A stretch of 64,000 nt of DNA from Elephas maximus indicus (GCF_024166365.1 NC_064826.1:62637001-62701000), one strand, 5' to 3'. Shown: positions 36,488-49,031, numbered from the stretch's first letter. Notes: a model not told the origin generated them from the letters alone. Program-made: numbers and translations.

Positions 36488-36948
36488 CAACATCTTTCTG
36501 GTATTCTCTGCTTTTAGCCAGGATCCATCTGACATCAGCAATGATATCCCTTATTCCACATCGTCTTCTGAATCTGGCTTGAATTTCTGGCAGTTCCCTA
36601 TAGATGCACTGCTTTGACCGTTTTTGAACTATCTTCAGCGTAATTTTACTTGCGTGTGATAGTAATGATATTGTTCAACACTTTCCGAATTCTGTTGAAT
36701 CACCTTTCTTTGGAATGGGCACAAATACGGATCTCTTCCAGTCAGTTGGCCAGGTAGCTGTCTTCCAAATTTCCTGGCATAGAGGAGTGAGTACCTTCAG
36801 CATTGCATCCATTTGTTAAAACATCTCAACTGGTATTCCCCCAATTTCTGGAGCCTTGTTTTTTGCCAGTGCTTTCAGTGCAGCTTAGACTTCTTCAATA
36901 CCATTGCTTCTTGATCATATGCTACCTTGTGAAATGGTTGAATGTCAA
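36488..36948 (-). pseudogene. RTE LINE RT N-terminal segment
   Basis: The minus strand reads decayed RTE sequence from the conserved VQPF-like start of the RT region to RWILAKSREYQK-type sequence. Opposite in orientation to both neighbours. Confidence 0.7.
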
Positions 36949-37075
36949 CTGAAAAAATCCAAGCCTCGAGTTGCAATATTGAAGGATTCTATGAGCAAAA
37001 AATTGAATGAAGCAGGAAGCATCAAAAGAAGATGGAAGGAATACAGAGTCACTGTACCAAAAAGAATTGGTCCAT
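36949..37075 (+). pseudogene. RTE LINE endonuclease-RT linker, inverted
   Basis: Encodes KKSKPRVAILKDSMSKKLNE...KEY and, in another frame, SLYQKELV, the segment immediately preceding the VQPF start of the adjacent minus-strand piece. This fits a twin-primed 5' inversion. Confidence 0.65.
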
Positions 37076-38374
37076 CTGGAAATCCTAGGGCATACTTATG
37101 TGAGAGGACTGAAGATGGGAAAGGAATGTTCTGTCTACCATAAGACAGAGGCTCATAAAAGTCCTATATTTTTTCAAACCACTGTAGGAAAAGGAACCAC
37201 TAAGAAATATCATCTTGTCTGTTTTTAGATATATCCCTTCCCTCCCGAGATGATATACTAATTCTTTTACATTGATTATTTAAAGACAAAATTAGCAACA
37301 GAGATATATTCTACCAATATTAGCAAATCTGAAGTCTGTTTCCACATTTTTAAAATATTCCTTCCTTATATACACTTTTTTTGGGGGGGAGGAGGGTTTG
37401 AATAACAAAATTGAAAGATTATACCTATACTCACTGAGAACATCCGAAATAAAGACTGCAATCGCTTTACTGGATCAGCATGTAAAAAAATTATTATACA
37501 GGACATTACTTATGGTTCATAACTTTCCTACATTTTATTATATCAAAATCGACCACCAATTTCTTACTTTGTATGACTTTCCAGTTGTTTAGCCAGGTGC
37601 TATGGGGGGAACAGTATACAAACTAAAGTTTGCTAATCACCTTTGTTGGATCTAAATTGCATGGATGATATTTCTGCTTTTGTATCTCAGTTTCTTTTCT
37701 CTTTACCTAGCTTATGATTCTCCTTTTCTTTCAGAGTATTTTCTCCATAATCACTCCTTAGAATTATATTCTACTGCATAAGTGCTTCTTTTGTCTCTCA
37801 TTCCCTTGAGCCTCTTCCTATGCTGAACTCCCACATAAACTACAGAGGAGCCTACTGGAAGGGCACTGCCATGCCACCCTGTTGAGACCAATTTATTTGA
37901 TGAGATAAGCAACATTTGGGGGAAAATATCTGAAAACTGAATACTGTTATGTTTTTATGAAAGAGAATTTTAGGTGATTTCCAAGTATTTCCTTCAAATA
38001 TCCCCCTTCACCATTATACTCTATAATAGTTAACGCTGATAAGATAAACTCTTCATGAAAGAAACACATTTCCATTTACACATACACCTCCTCCCCCGCC
38101 CCACCCAGGAAAAAAAAAAAGCATTCTTTTTTCCCCTAAGAGGAGATTATCACAAAATACAATGGCAAAATTGCATTCATTTCAAACTGTAGCAAAGTCA
38201 TTTCTCTTGTCCTATCACCTTAGGCGCTGCCATGCCAAAACAAATATGATTCTTGGGATTTTTTAGCAAGGATTTTCCCCAAGGTTCACTTGGATTTGTG
38301 AGGGCTTAAGTCCTAATACTTTTTCCCTCCTTCCTTTTGATTAACAAGTTGATTTTACAGCATGTTTGTTCAAA

Positions 38375-38530
38375 GGGCACAGACTTTGGTGATGACTGGT
38401 CCTGGATGTAAATCCCTGTTTCTTCCTGTATGACCTCAGAAAGTCACTTACCCTCTTCGAACATTAGTTATCTGTAAAATGGAGATGATAACACTTATAG
38501 GATCGACTTAAGTGAAATTATGAATACAAA
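38375..38530 (+). mobile_element. MIR SINE
   Basis: 'tgtatgacctcagaaagtca' then 'ttatctgtaaaatggagatg', the MIR layout. Confidence 0.75.
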
Positions 38531-38548
38531 TCATCTACTAGAATGCCC

Positions 38549-38759
38549 TAGTAGTCCTCGCAGCGCAGTGGTTTATCGCTTGGCTGTTAACTGAAAGGTT
38601 GGTGGCTCAAACCCACCAGTCGCTCCGTGGGAGAAAGATGTGACAGCCTGCTTCTGTAAAGATTACAGCCTTGGAAACCATATGGGGCAGTTCTACTCTG
38701 TCTTATAGGGTCACTGTGATTTGGAATTGACTCGACAGCAATGGATTTTTTGGGTTTTT
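38549..38759 (+). mobile_element. tRNA-derived SINE, long form, 12-bp duplication
   Basis: Long-form SINE flanked by ACTAGAATGCCC at 38537-38548 and 38760-38771, inserted just after a MIR. Confidence 0.92.
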
Positions 38760-40067
38760 ACTAGAATGCCCAGCTCATAGTAGGTCACAGTAAGTGGTAA
38801 CTAAACACACAAACACACACACATTCTCTCTCTCACACACACATGGTGGGACATCTCTCTTGTTCTTGGGCCACTATTAGACACAGATGATAATGTAAAG
38901 TATTTCACATGGTGAACAAGAAAAAGGAACGGGCTACTTGTCACCATGTGGTGAGCTCCCAAGTCACATTTTAAGTCTAGGTTTTTTCTCTGGCTTCACT
39001 ATATGTTCCCTACAGCTGTTACAACACCTACAACTTTATCACCAAGAAAAGAAAACATTCTGAAGAATGAATGTCAAATTAATCCAATCAGGATTAATTA
39101 ATTCTGAATTGGCAATATCATTTCCCCTTCTTTATATACTTGTACCAAAAAACCTCGCCACGTATTAAAGTTTGTTATCAGTGAAGTAAATTTTCACGTG
39201 TCAAATTACAAAGGGGACTAAGTTTCAGATTACATGGCTTTTTAAACAAACAAGTCAAAGAACATATAAATATCATTTGTAAACTCAATGGCTGATGGAA
39301 AACAGCATTTAGAAGTAGGGTATGTTTTCCAGCAGATGAGAAGTATATACTGATATGTCTGTTACAGAAAGGGAGTGATTCAGGCATAATAGAAGATGAA
39401 CGATTTTGTTTAGTTATAATACTTCCATTGTACTAACAAGATGAGGAAGTCATGGGTCACCCTATAAGGCATTTCTGTAACCTGCATGTGACATGCAGCT
39501 ATGGTTTAGCTGTTCTCTTTCTTGATTAGTAGAGGAATTTTCCATGTTCATAAAATTACCTTAGGAGAACGTGTACTATTTTATACTCATTTCTATGTTC
39601 TGTTTTAGAGTTGCTACCTGTTCAGTTAAAAAAGTTAACTTTCACCTTACAATTACCACCTACTCAAATAACCAGGTTAAGTGGAAAACCAATTAAATGA
39701 TTTACTTAGTAAACGTTAATTGAGTGACCACCAGCTAAGCACACAGGACTGCATCAGGTGTTGGGAGATACCAAAATCAATCAATCTGTCTCTCACACAC
39801 ACACAATCTTAACAATCTCTGCCCCCACAGGAGACAAGATACACAAATGTAAGATCATGAAATAGAAATTTCTCTCATTTTACTGGTGGGTGACAGAAGT
39901 CCAGGGCATGCACTGTATTTGCCCAGAGTTCACTCCATTCAGTGCTCCTTCATCATCAGTTTTTTCTCCTTGTTCATTATCATCACCTGTACTTCCACTT
40001 CCATGGGTCTAGAATCACACCAAGCACTTCACCTACATCATCTCATTTTATCTTCACTAGAACATTA

Positions 40068-40233
40068 GGATGAGGAGTCCTGGTGGTGAAATGGACAACA
40101 GCTGGGCTGCTAACCAAAATGTTGGCAGTTCAGATCCACCGCTGCTTCTTGGAAACCCTATGGGGCAACTCAACCCTGTCCCATAGGGTCACTATGAGTC
40201 CGAATCCACTCGATGGCACATAACAACAACAAC
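40068..40233 (+). mobile_element. tRNA-derived SINE ending in CAA repeats
   Basis: Flanked by AGAACATTA (40059-40067 and 40234-40242). Ends 'gatggcacataacaacaaca', the same kind of end as the RTE copies in this window. Confidence 0.9.
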
Positions 40234-40614
40234 AGAACATTATGAAGTGGTCAGATCAACCTACTTTTACAGCTGAGAAGCAAGATACCTGTCCAAGGAA
40301 ATACAGCTCAGTAAGTACCCAGGCTAGACTCTGAATTAGGTCTAGCTGACTTCAACGAACAACCAAGCAGAAGCAGTATCTTGGAAAGATGAATACACCC
40401 GGGGTTTACCGCATGAATCAGAGGGGATGGAGACTGAACCAGGGAGGCCAATGGGAAGGCCAGTGCATGAGCGACGCAACAAGGGCTTAAAATAGGTGGG
40501 AAAAAGGAACAGGAAGGGATGCAAAGACAGTTAAGGGAAGATGATCAGAAATTAGGGAAAGACTGAACATGACTTGGAAGCAGAAGCATGATTTAAGTTT
40601 TGTACTATTAGGAA

Positions 40615-40780
40615 GGAAACCCTGGTGGCATAGTGGTTAAGAGTTCAGCTGCAAACCAAAAGGTTGCCAGTTCGAATCCACCAGGTGCTCCTTGGAAACC
40701 CTATGGGGCAGTTCTACTCTGTCCTATAGGGTCGCTATGAGTTGGAATTGACTTGATTGCAATGGGTTTGGGTTTTTTAT
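40615..40780 (+). mobile_element. tRNA-derived SINE, short form, 9-bp duplication
   Basis: Flanked by TATTAGGAA at 40606-40614 and 40781-40789; well preserved. Confidence 0.92.
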
Positions 40781-40909
40781 TATTAGGAAAGCCAGGATGA
40801 ATGAGATAGCTGGAGAGAGGGCAGGGGAGGGGATTAGAAGATAATTTGGTTTTAAACATGTTTCTTTATAATAAAAGTTAATGCATAAAACAATTCTTCG
40901 AAACTTGAG

Positions 40910-41470
40910 GATGAAAATATATGCACAAAGGAGTAGTGAAGCATTCTTAGGTACATATTCAAGGGAACTGAACACATATGTGCACATAAAAACTTGTTTA
41001 TGAATGTTCATAGTGGCATTATTCAAAACAGCTAAAAAGTGAAAACAACTCAAATGTTCTCAAATAATGAATAGATGAACAGAATGTGGTATATCCATAC
41101 AATGGAATATTACTGTCATAAAAGGTAACGAAGTACTGATATAACATGGATGACCTTTGAAAACATTATGCTAAGTGAAAAAAGCCAGTCACAAAACACT
41201 GCATATTGTATGATTCCATTTATATTAGATGGCCAGAATAGGCCAAGCTATAGAGATAGAAAGTAGATTAGTAGCTGCCCAGGACTGAGGAGCTTGGGGG
41301 AGAAATAGGGGGTGATTGCTAATGGGTACGGGGTTTCCTTCTGGAGTGACGAAAATGTTCTAAAACTGAATGTGGTGATGGTTTCACAATTCTGTGGATA
41401 ATAAAAACCACTGAACTGAACAACTGGTAAATCATATGGTACGTGAATTATATCTCAATAAAGCTGTTGA
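40910..41470 (+). mobile_element. L1 3' UTR, older type
   Basis: 'ccatacaatggaatattact', 'cattatgctaagtgaaaaaa' and 'tgtatgattccatttatatt' are classic L1 3' UTR motifs; ends 'tatctcaataaagctgttga'. Confidence 0.85.
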
Positions 41471-41896
41471 GTTTATGGGTGACTTGTTTGTTTGCCACAT
41501 TTTTCTATGCTTAGTATTTAATGGGCACTAATTATTTTTTTAAAATTAGAAAGGAAAATAAACACAAACAAGCAACACTGCTACTTGCTATATACTACAT
41601 GTGTGGGATCTGTTCCCCTAATTTCTTCATTCCCTACTTCTATACTACCCACTTCCATAACTTGTTCACTTGTTTGTCTCTACAGCTGAACTGGAAGCTC
41701 TTTCAGTTGCTTCTGTATCCACTGGACATAGCAATGGGTTACCCAGCCTGTCCATAATTGGCACTCAGTTAATATGTATTGAATGGTTACTGTTCCTCCC
41801 ATTGAAAAGGCTTTCTCTTATCAACTTCAGTGTCTCCTGTCTCAAAATTTACTTCCTTGGTTTATCTCTGTATAATTCAAGTGCAAGCATGTATAA

Positions 41897-42058
41897 TTAC
41901 ACAATTATGCATATATGAACAGATGTATATACACTTAGAACCCAAATTGGATTTGATTTATATTGTTCTATGTAAAAAAATTACACAATTATGCATATAT
42001 GAACAGATGTATATACACTTAGAACCCAAATTGGATTTGATTTATATTGTTCTATGTA
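41897..42058. repeat. Perfect 78-bp tandem duplication
   Basis: 41897-41974 and 41981-42058 are identical base for base, separated by 6 A. Period 84 bp. Confidence 0.97.
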
Positions 42059-42343
42059 TCTCTGCTTTAATCACTCTGCGGTGCTAGACAACGTATGCCT
42101 GCACATATTGAGTATTTAAAAACCAAGCTGACAATTAGTTCCCCAGGTCCAAAATCTTGCCAAAACCATCACAAAAGTAGCAAGAGGCATATATGACGGG
42201 AAATTTGCCCTCAGGTGCTTACTTCATTCGGGTATGCAGGACAGGGATGGGCTCACTGGAAGACAAAGAAAGAAAAGCTGAGAAAAATTGTAGCAAAGGC
42301 AAAGTAATGACTAAGGGATTAAAGAGGGTGTGGAGAAGGAAAG

Positions 42344-42509
42344 GAAACCCTGGTGGCGCAGTGGTTAAGTGCTATGGTTGCTAACCAAAGGGTCGACAGT
42401 TCAAATCCACTGGGTCCTCCTTGGAAACTCTATGGGGCAGTTCTACTCTGTCCTATAGGGTCGCTATGAGTTGGAATCGATTCGACGGCACTGGGTTTGG
42501 TTTTGGTTT
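42344..42509 (+). mobile_element. tRNA-derived SINE, short form, 12-bp duplication
   Basis: Flanked by GGAGAAGGAAAG (42332-42343) and GGAAAAGGAAAG (42510-42521). Confidence 0.92.
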
Positions 42510-42854
42510 GGAAAAGGAAAGAGGCACTTGGAGGAAACCAGCCCAGAGAGGGAGAAAAGCTTGTGGGAAAGGGAAGGAACAGGAAAAAATAAAAAGCAAA
42601 GTGATAACAGGGAAGGACAGTGGCAAACAGAAGAATCTGAGATGAAGTTCTGTTATTTAGACAGACAGAAGGAAACCTTGTCAAAAAGAGAAGCTGATAG
42701 CAGATATCTTGCTGTGATTTTGAGGTTTTCTTACCCACGAAACCAAATATTCACTTTAAAGAAATTCCTGACCAAAATTAACCCTACCACCGTTTTATCT
42801 CGCACCCAAAATCCCAAATACTTTCTCTCCTGTTTGAAGCCAGGCTTGATGAAT

Positions 42855-43608
42855 TTGAATTTCAAAAGATATGGCACTCATGAAGATCAAAGACCACAGC
42901 CTTCGGTATGGAAGGCACCTCAACATAAAGAAAACAAAAATCCTCACAACTGGACCAATGAGCAACATCATGACAAACGGAGAAAAAACTGAAGTTTTCA
43001 AGGATTTCATTTTACTTGGATTCAAAATCAACAGCCATGGAAGCAGCAGTCAAGAAATCAAAAGACACATTGCATTGGGTAAATGTGCTGCAAAGGACCT
43101 CTTTAAAGTGTTGAAGAGCAAAGATGTCACCTTGAAGACTAAGGTGCACCTGACCCAAGCCATGGTATTTTCAATCGCATCATATGCATGTGAAAGCTGG
43201 ACAATGAATAAGGAAGACTGAAGAAGAGTTAACACCTTTGAATTGTGGTGTTGGTGAAGAGTGTTGAATATATCATGGACTGCCAAAAGAATGAACAAAT
43301 CTGTCTTGGAAGAAGTGTGGCCAGAATGCTCCTTAGAGGCAAGGATGGCGAGACTGTGTCTTACATACTTTGGACATGTTGTCAGGAGGGCTCAGTCCCT
43401 GGAGAAGGACATCATGCTTGGCAGAGTACAGGGTCAGCGGAAAAGAGGATGACCCTCAACGAGGTGGACTGACACAATGGCTGCAACAATGAGCTCAAGC
43501 ATAATGATTGTTAGGATGGCTCAGGACCGGGCAGTGTTTCATTCTGTTGTGCACAGGGTCGCTGTGAGTTGGAACCGACTTGATGGCACCTAACAACAAC
43601 AACAATAA
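42855..43608 (+). pseudogene. RTE LINE 3' end: RT C-terminus to CAA tail
   Basis: 42871-43221 reads KIKDHSLRYGRHLNIKKTKI...KVHLTQAMVFSIASYACESW, the C-terminal RT region of an RTE LINE. Beyond a stop, 43261-43452 continues with LNISWTAKRMNKSVLEE... FGHVVRRAQSLEKDIMLGRV in another frame. The 3' end is 'gatggcacctaacaacaaca'. It is the best-preserved RTE 3' region here. 5' truncated and frameshifted. Confidence 0.85.
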
Positions 43609-43610
43609 CA

Positions 43611-43850
43611 TGGCTGGGTGGAGGCCCAGAGACTGTCTTGTGACCTGACATCAGTTGATTTCAGTAAAAGGGGAAGGACAGGGTTCAATCAATCATGTTA
43701 AGATTAGCCAATGGTTGATCTTCTATATTTCTCCCTCCTCTTTATAAGCCTCATTGTACCTAGCTTCTTTGAGCCATTTGTGTTTTCTGGAATCAAAATG
43801 GCCTCCATATATGCAGATGGGATAACTGCTCTGAATAAATCTTATGTTCA
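43611..43850 (+). mobile_element. Possible LTR fragment with TATA-like box and poly(A) signal
   Basis: Directly after the RTE tail: TTTATAAGCC near 43740, then 'gataactgctctgaataaat' with AATAAA near 43835. The spacing resembles a retroviral-type LTR, but there is no second copy or clear TG...CA border. Confidence 0.35.
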
Positions 43851-44088
43851 AAATTTTTTAAGTTCTGATTATTATTTAACAACCTCTACCTGGGAAGGGA
43901 GGTGCCACTTACAGGAAAGACCAGACAACAAAAGTTCGAAAATGTGCAGGCCTATGTGTTCATAGGAGGGGATTATAAGTCTGGTAATTTCTTTAAAAAT
44001 AGCTGAATTAATGTTTCCTTGCTACCAGATGTGAATAATTTATTTCTCCACAGAGGGCTCATATTTACTGGACTAGAGTAACTTCCCC

Positions 44089-44119
44089 GGGGCGGGGGGG
44101 GGGGGGGGGGAGGGAGGGA
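44089..44119 (+). repeat. Poly(G) tract with GGGA repeats
   Basis: Near-continuous G run followed by AGGGAGGGA. G-rich on plus, C-rich in the CDK6 pre-mRNA. Confidence 0.9.
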
Positions 44120-45032
44120 ATCATCGTTTTTTATTACAAAATTGAGAATTAAAAGTAAGTTAGAGCTTACCAAACCACCCGAGATTTCTGAAACTCTATA
44201 AAACTTACAAATTAATAATGTACTGACTTAGTCTTATATAGTAGATGACGAAAGAAGTCTAAGTGGTCATTAAGATAAAAAAGTCATTCCTAAAAAAGTC
44301 ATTCCTAGTCACTTCAACGAATACCTAGTGAGTAGCTCCTATTTGTCAGACATAACCGTTTCTCTTAAATACTTATTAAAAAAATTGCAGTTCTCTTCTC
44401 CCAGTGGTATCTTTTCCTCATGTTACTGAATACAGTATACCTTCCAAGCCTTTAATATTAGAAAGCTTGGCTGATATGTTCCTGTCTATACAGCCAAAAA
44501 AAAAAAAACTTTTTTTTTTATACAGCAGCAACAAACATGATTTGTCTCATTCTGTATCTGGGATCCCAGTATTTAATTAATATATTTTCTGACAATTTTT
44601 TCGTATCAAATTACACGTTTATTACTCACCAAAGCCTCTCTTACCTCTCCTCGCCAATCACATTTTCTCAGGGGAGTTCTTAAGGCAGGGAAACGAATGC
44701 CCATACATCGGGCACTTTCTCAGGGCTAGTTTCCTAACTACTTTGTTGCATTTTAATTCTCACTCTAACTCTAAAGTCAGATGAACTAGCAAGGACAATG
44801 AATAACTGCATCTGAAAGACAGGTTTAGAAGGAGGGAAAGAAATCTGAGTAACCTAGGAAGCTGTACCTTTTCGAGGGTAAAGCATTACGTAACTTTTAC
44901 AAAGAAACTGGGAGACAGTCAAAGCTCTGGGATACCTACAGAGTCACCCCTCTCTTTCATGAGCAACAAGTTTCTTTAATGGTCAGACATCCCAGGCTCA
45001 CTGTTCTGGGGAATACTGTCTTCTATTTCTTC

Positions 45033-45244
45033 AGATGGTCCCTGGGAGGTGCAAGGGGTTTGCAATCAGCTACCAATCTAAAAGATTGGTGGTTCAAACA
45101 CACCCATCAGCACCAAGGAAAAAAGGTCTGGTGACCTGCTTCCGTAAGGATTACAACCAAGAAAACCCTATGGAGCCATTCTATTCTGTAACTCATGAGA
45201 TTGCTATGAGTTGGAATCGACTCAAGTGCAAGAAGTTTTTTTTT
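45033..45244 (+). mobile_element. tRNA-derived SINE, long form (diverged)
   Basis: 'atggtccctgggaggtgcaa' to 'gagttggaatcgactcaagt', flanked by a short TTTCTTC repeat. Confidence 0.8.
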
Positions 45245-45472
45245 GTTTCTTCGTATAAGCACAAAGCTTGGATGACCTCCTCCTCACTATATTTTACGGT
45301 GGGTTTGGTATTAAAAAACTTTAATGACGACACACTGGAAGATCGTTTGCGGGCAAGGGTGATGGTGGTGTGTGGAGACACAGAACAGACTATCAGAGAT
45401 TACCAGAGACACCTGGCAAAACTGGCACTAAGGGTTAGTCATGCTTTGATTATTAACTGGGCTCAAAGCCCC

Positions 45473-45618
45473 CCAAAAAACCAAATCTGTTGCTGTTGAG
45501 TTGATTTCAACTCATAGTGGAACTGCCCCATAAGGCTTCCAAGGAGTGGCTGGTAGATTTGAACTGCCCACCTTTTGATTAGCAGCCTGAGCTTTTAACC
45601 ACCGCACCAACTGGGCTT
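45473..45618 (-). mobile_element. tRNA-derived SINE, short form
   Basis: Reverse SINE 'tgttgctgttgagttgattt' to 'ccgcaccaactgggctt'. Confidence 0.85.
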
Positions 45619-46980
45619 ATCAATTACTTTCATTCTGTAGAAGTGCTATGACATCACTCTCCCAAACTGGAATCTCACCATACCCCATAACAAAATCATT
45701 CTGACTCACCATTCCTAGCTTTGCTCCATGCTGTGTCTTCTTGGGAAAAAAGAAAGGCCTTAACAGGGCACTGGTCCATGAGTGAGAGGTTCAGCACTTT
45801 TGTTCCTCAACACGTGGCCATTTGGGTAAGGACCCAGGAGTAGGGTGACAAACCAACCCAGTTTGCTTGGGATGGTCCTGGTTTTAGCACTGAAAAGCCT
45901 GTGTCATGGGAAACCCTCCATCCCAGGCAAACAGATGGTTGGGTCGGCCTACCCAAGAGACTCAGAATAGGCAGTTAACAAGGGGTTAAGACCAGAGGTA
46001 GCTCCTTTCTCACATCATAATTCAAAACGTTTTTACTCTGTACTGGCAAACGATGTTCTAAAACTACATCCGTTCTTTCCTCTTTTGCAGGGAAAGAGCA
46101 TTGCCCGTGGCTTAGCCCACATACATAAAGCAAGTCTGAGGAAGGGTAAGGTCTAAAGAGGCAGCCACCCGTGGAGGGTCACTGAGGTGGAGCTGCCTAC
46201 ATATCTAGCATGACAAGGATAATGCATCTGGTTCTTCAGTCTGATTGACTGGTAGCGATAGGTTGCATGCTGGGTTCAGAAGGATTCTGAAGTGCTATCT
46301 ATGTGTAGCAGGAGAGAGTGCTGAGATTAATCAGCAACACATACCACTGAAAATAAACTACCCAAGTGAGTCAAAGTGACCTATGTCAGTCAAGTTCTCT
46401 CTGACAGGCTGACATCAAAACAACACCCAAGGAATAAAACATAAAAGTAATCTCATCTAATAGAGACATATTCCAATAGCAATTATTATATACATTATGG
46501 TAACATAAATTATGTTTTTCAAGGCCATTTCTTACTTTTAGTGACACTCGAAACACATCTCTCAATCCACTAAACTTATTCTTGACACATTTTTACCTAA
46601 GGGCATCTTATGGGCTATGTTGGGGTGTGTGTCTTCCAGTAAATAATTATGATCACTTCTCTTTAAGCTCATATGCACATGCTTTCTCTTGCAATAACTG
46701 GAGTATTGACCTTAGTCAGCTGTCAGCAAAATGATGTCTTTCCAAGATTGGAAGCTTTAATGTTCATTTTTTTTGGAAAATAATCACTAGAAATTTTCTG
46801 AAATGGAAGCCGCCATCTGAGTGAAGTAGCTTATTTAAAAAAAGAAACTTTGCTCCAAAGGGAACTAAAAGTATCACTCACAGAGTATTACAAATGATCC
46901 AAAAATATCCTCAAATTGGATTTAACCATTGGTTAAAAATACTCCTAACAGCAGAAGACTGATTTTCTCATTACTTCCTT

Positions 46981-46998
46981 AAAAAAAAAAAAAAAAAA
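46981..46998. repeat. Poly(A) tract
   Basis: Run of about 18 A with no recognised element attached. Confidence 0.7.
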
Positions 46999-48528
46999 TC
47001 TATTCAGCATACAAATATGGGTGCTGGCCCTTGAATGTCAGTGGTGCCGTCTACATATGTCTCTAGTATTGAGAGATTAGTGTGATGATCAATCAACAAA
47101 AGTTAGCATTTATTTTGTTATGATAAAATTTTATTGACCAAGTGCCAATAAAGGTTTATTTACTGTATTTTTATTTTTAATGAAGGATGAATACTTCAAA
47201 AAATAGGTTATTTTGCTGATCATAAAATATATATGCTTTGCAGAAAATCTGGAAAATAGAGAAAAGTCAATAGAAGAAAAGAAATCACACAGCAACACTA
47301 TTTCCATTCTTTGCTCTTTTTATATACAAATGGATAGAATGGTATTTTTAAAGATCTCTTCTTTTTCAAACAGGCTAAGATGGCACCATACCCCAGAGCA
47401 AGATCTGAATCCTGGTTGTGTAGTGCTTGGTTTGAACAAGTACAAAGAGATGAGAAAGTGGTTAGCAGTCATAACAAAGCCAAGATGGAATACAACTCAA
47501 GCCTCTGTGAAGAAAGGAATCAAGGACATGTAAAAAAAAAACAACAAACAAAAACTATTTGCACACACAGTTTCACATACCCTTTTAGAATTTATCTTAT
47601 GACAGAGAGTAGTAATAATTTTTTTCTTTCTTCTTTTTTAAATGAATGGTTAAAAACGACTTGGTATTCTGTATGCATATTCCTACCCAGCATATTTTGG
47701 GTAGAATCCAATAATGTGTGATAACTCAACAATTTGGTACAGGAAACAACGACCACAACATTCCTTAAAAATTTTACAGACTATCTAGACAGAACAGACT
47801 CATTTGAATGGGAATTTTTTTCAGCGATATTAAAAGAATGCAATTTTTCAAGGCGGACACACTGGGTTTGTAACAGATGCAAATGCAGATATGAATAAAA
47901 CAAATGATTCAGACTCTTGCACTGTGCTTCCACAGACTTACTTCTGCACGGGTCAAACAAAGGAAAGTTGGTGTTTGACAACTGTGGATGAGTCATTAGA
48001 GGAGGTTCTTACCATATGGATTTGCTTGCTGAAATAAAGCTGGTTAACAAAGCCAGCCTTTTTGTCCTCCCTGGGGGCCCGTGAGGGTTTCGTTTCAGGA
48101 AATGGAAGTGTCAATGTGGACAAACAATACTGAAGTATTTATAGTATAATGTGTAGTTTCCTTAAACTGTTTTCGAACAAAGAATATGTAAATAGAAATT
48201 AAGATCTGAATTTCTTTCACTCTCTTGTGTCATGAACTGATTATAAAACCCACTTAGTACTGTGACACACACATAATGTGATTTGAATGCAGTGTAGCCA
48301 CACTGGGGTGTACTAGTGATTTCCCAATTAATTTTAAGTGCCATTTATTAATTAAGGATATTATGCCTTTGCCATGCCATATTTATCGCAAACATTTTAT
48401 GCAAGACTGCCATATGCTTTTAAACTCTGTCTACAGTGTTTTAATTTTTTTTTCTGATGAACAAAAGTTTTCAATTTTTATATTTCATATAGTCAAATGG
48501 AAATAGGAGACAACTGAAAACACCATAG

Positions 48529-49031
48529 TGTCTTAGTTATCTAGTGTTGCTATAACAGAAATTCCACAAATGGATGGCTTTAACAAGCAGAAGTTTATTC
48601 TCTCACAGTCTAGGAGGCTAGCAGTCTGAGTTCACGGTACCAGCTCCTGGGAAATGCTTCCTCTTTCTGTCTGTTCTGGTGAAGTTTCTGGTCTAGGAGC
48701 TTCTCAGCACAGGGACTCCTGCGCCAAAGGACATGCTCTGCTCCTGGCACTACTTTCTTGGTGGTATGAGGTCCTTCTCCTCTCTGCTAGCTTCTCCCTT
48801 TTGTATCTCAAAAGAGATTGACTAAAGATACAACCTAACCCTGTAGATTGAGTCCTACCTCATTAACACACTGCCTCTAATCCTGCCTCATTAACATCAC
48901 AAGAGGTAGGAATTATAACACATAGAATAATCATATCAGATCACAAAATGGTGGACAACCACGCAATAGTGGGGATCATGGCCTAGCCCAGTTGACACAC
49001 ATTTCTGGGGAGCACAATTCAATCCATAACA
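48529..49031 (-). repeat. 3' LTR of the MaLR-type element
   Basis: Plus-strand borders TGTCTTAGTT and AATCCATAACA; 503 bp. Confidence 0.85.

Noticed and set aside
42471-42992. 173-codon open frame on the plus strand
   Set aside because: It runs from a SINE through unique sequence into RTE sequence in a non-RTE frame; chance.
43973-44173. Frame encoding a polyproline run
   Set aside because: Produced solely by the G/C homopolymer at 44089-44119.
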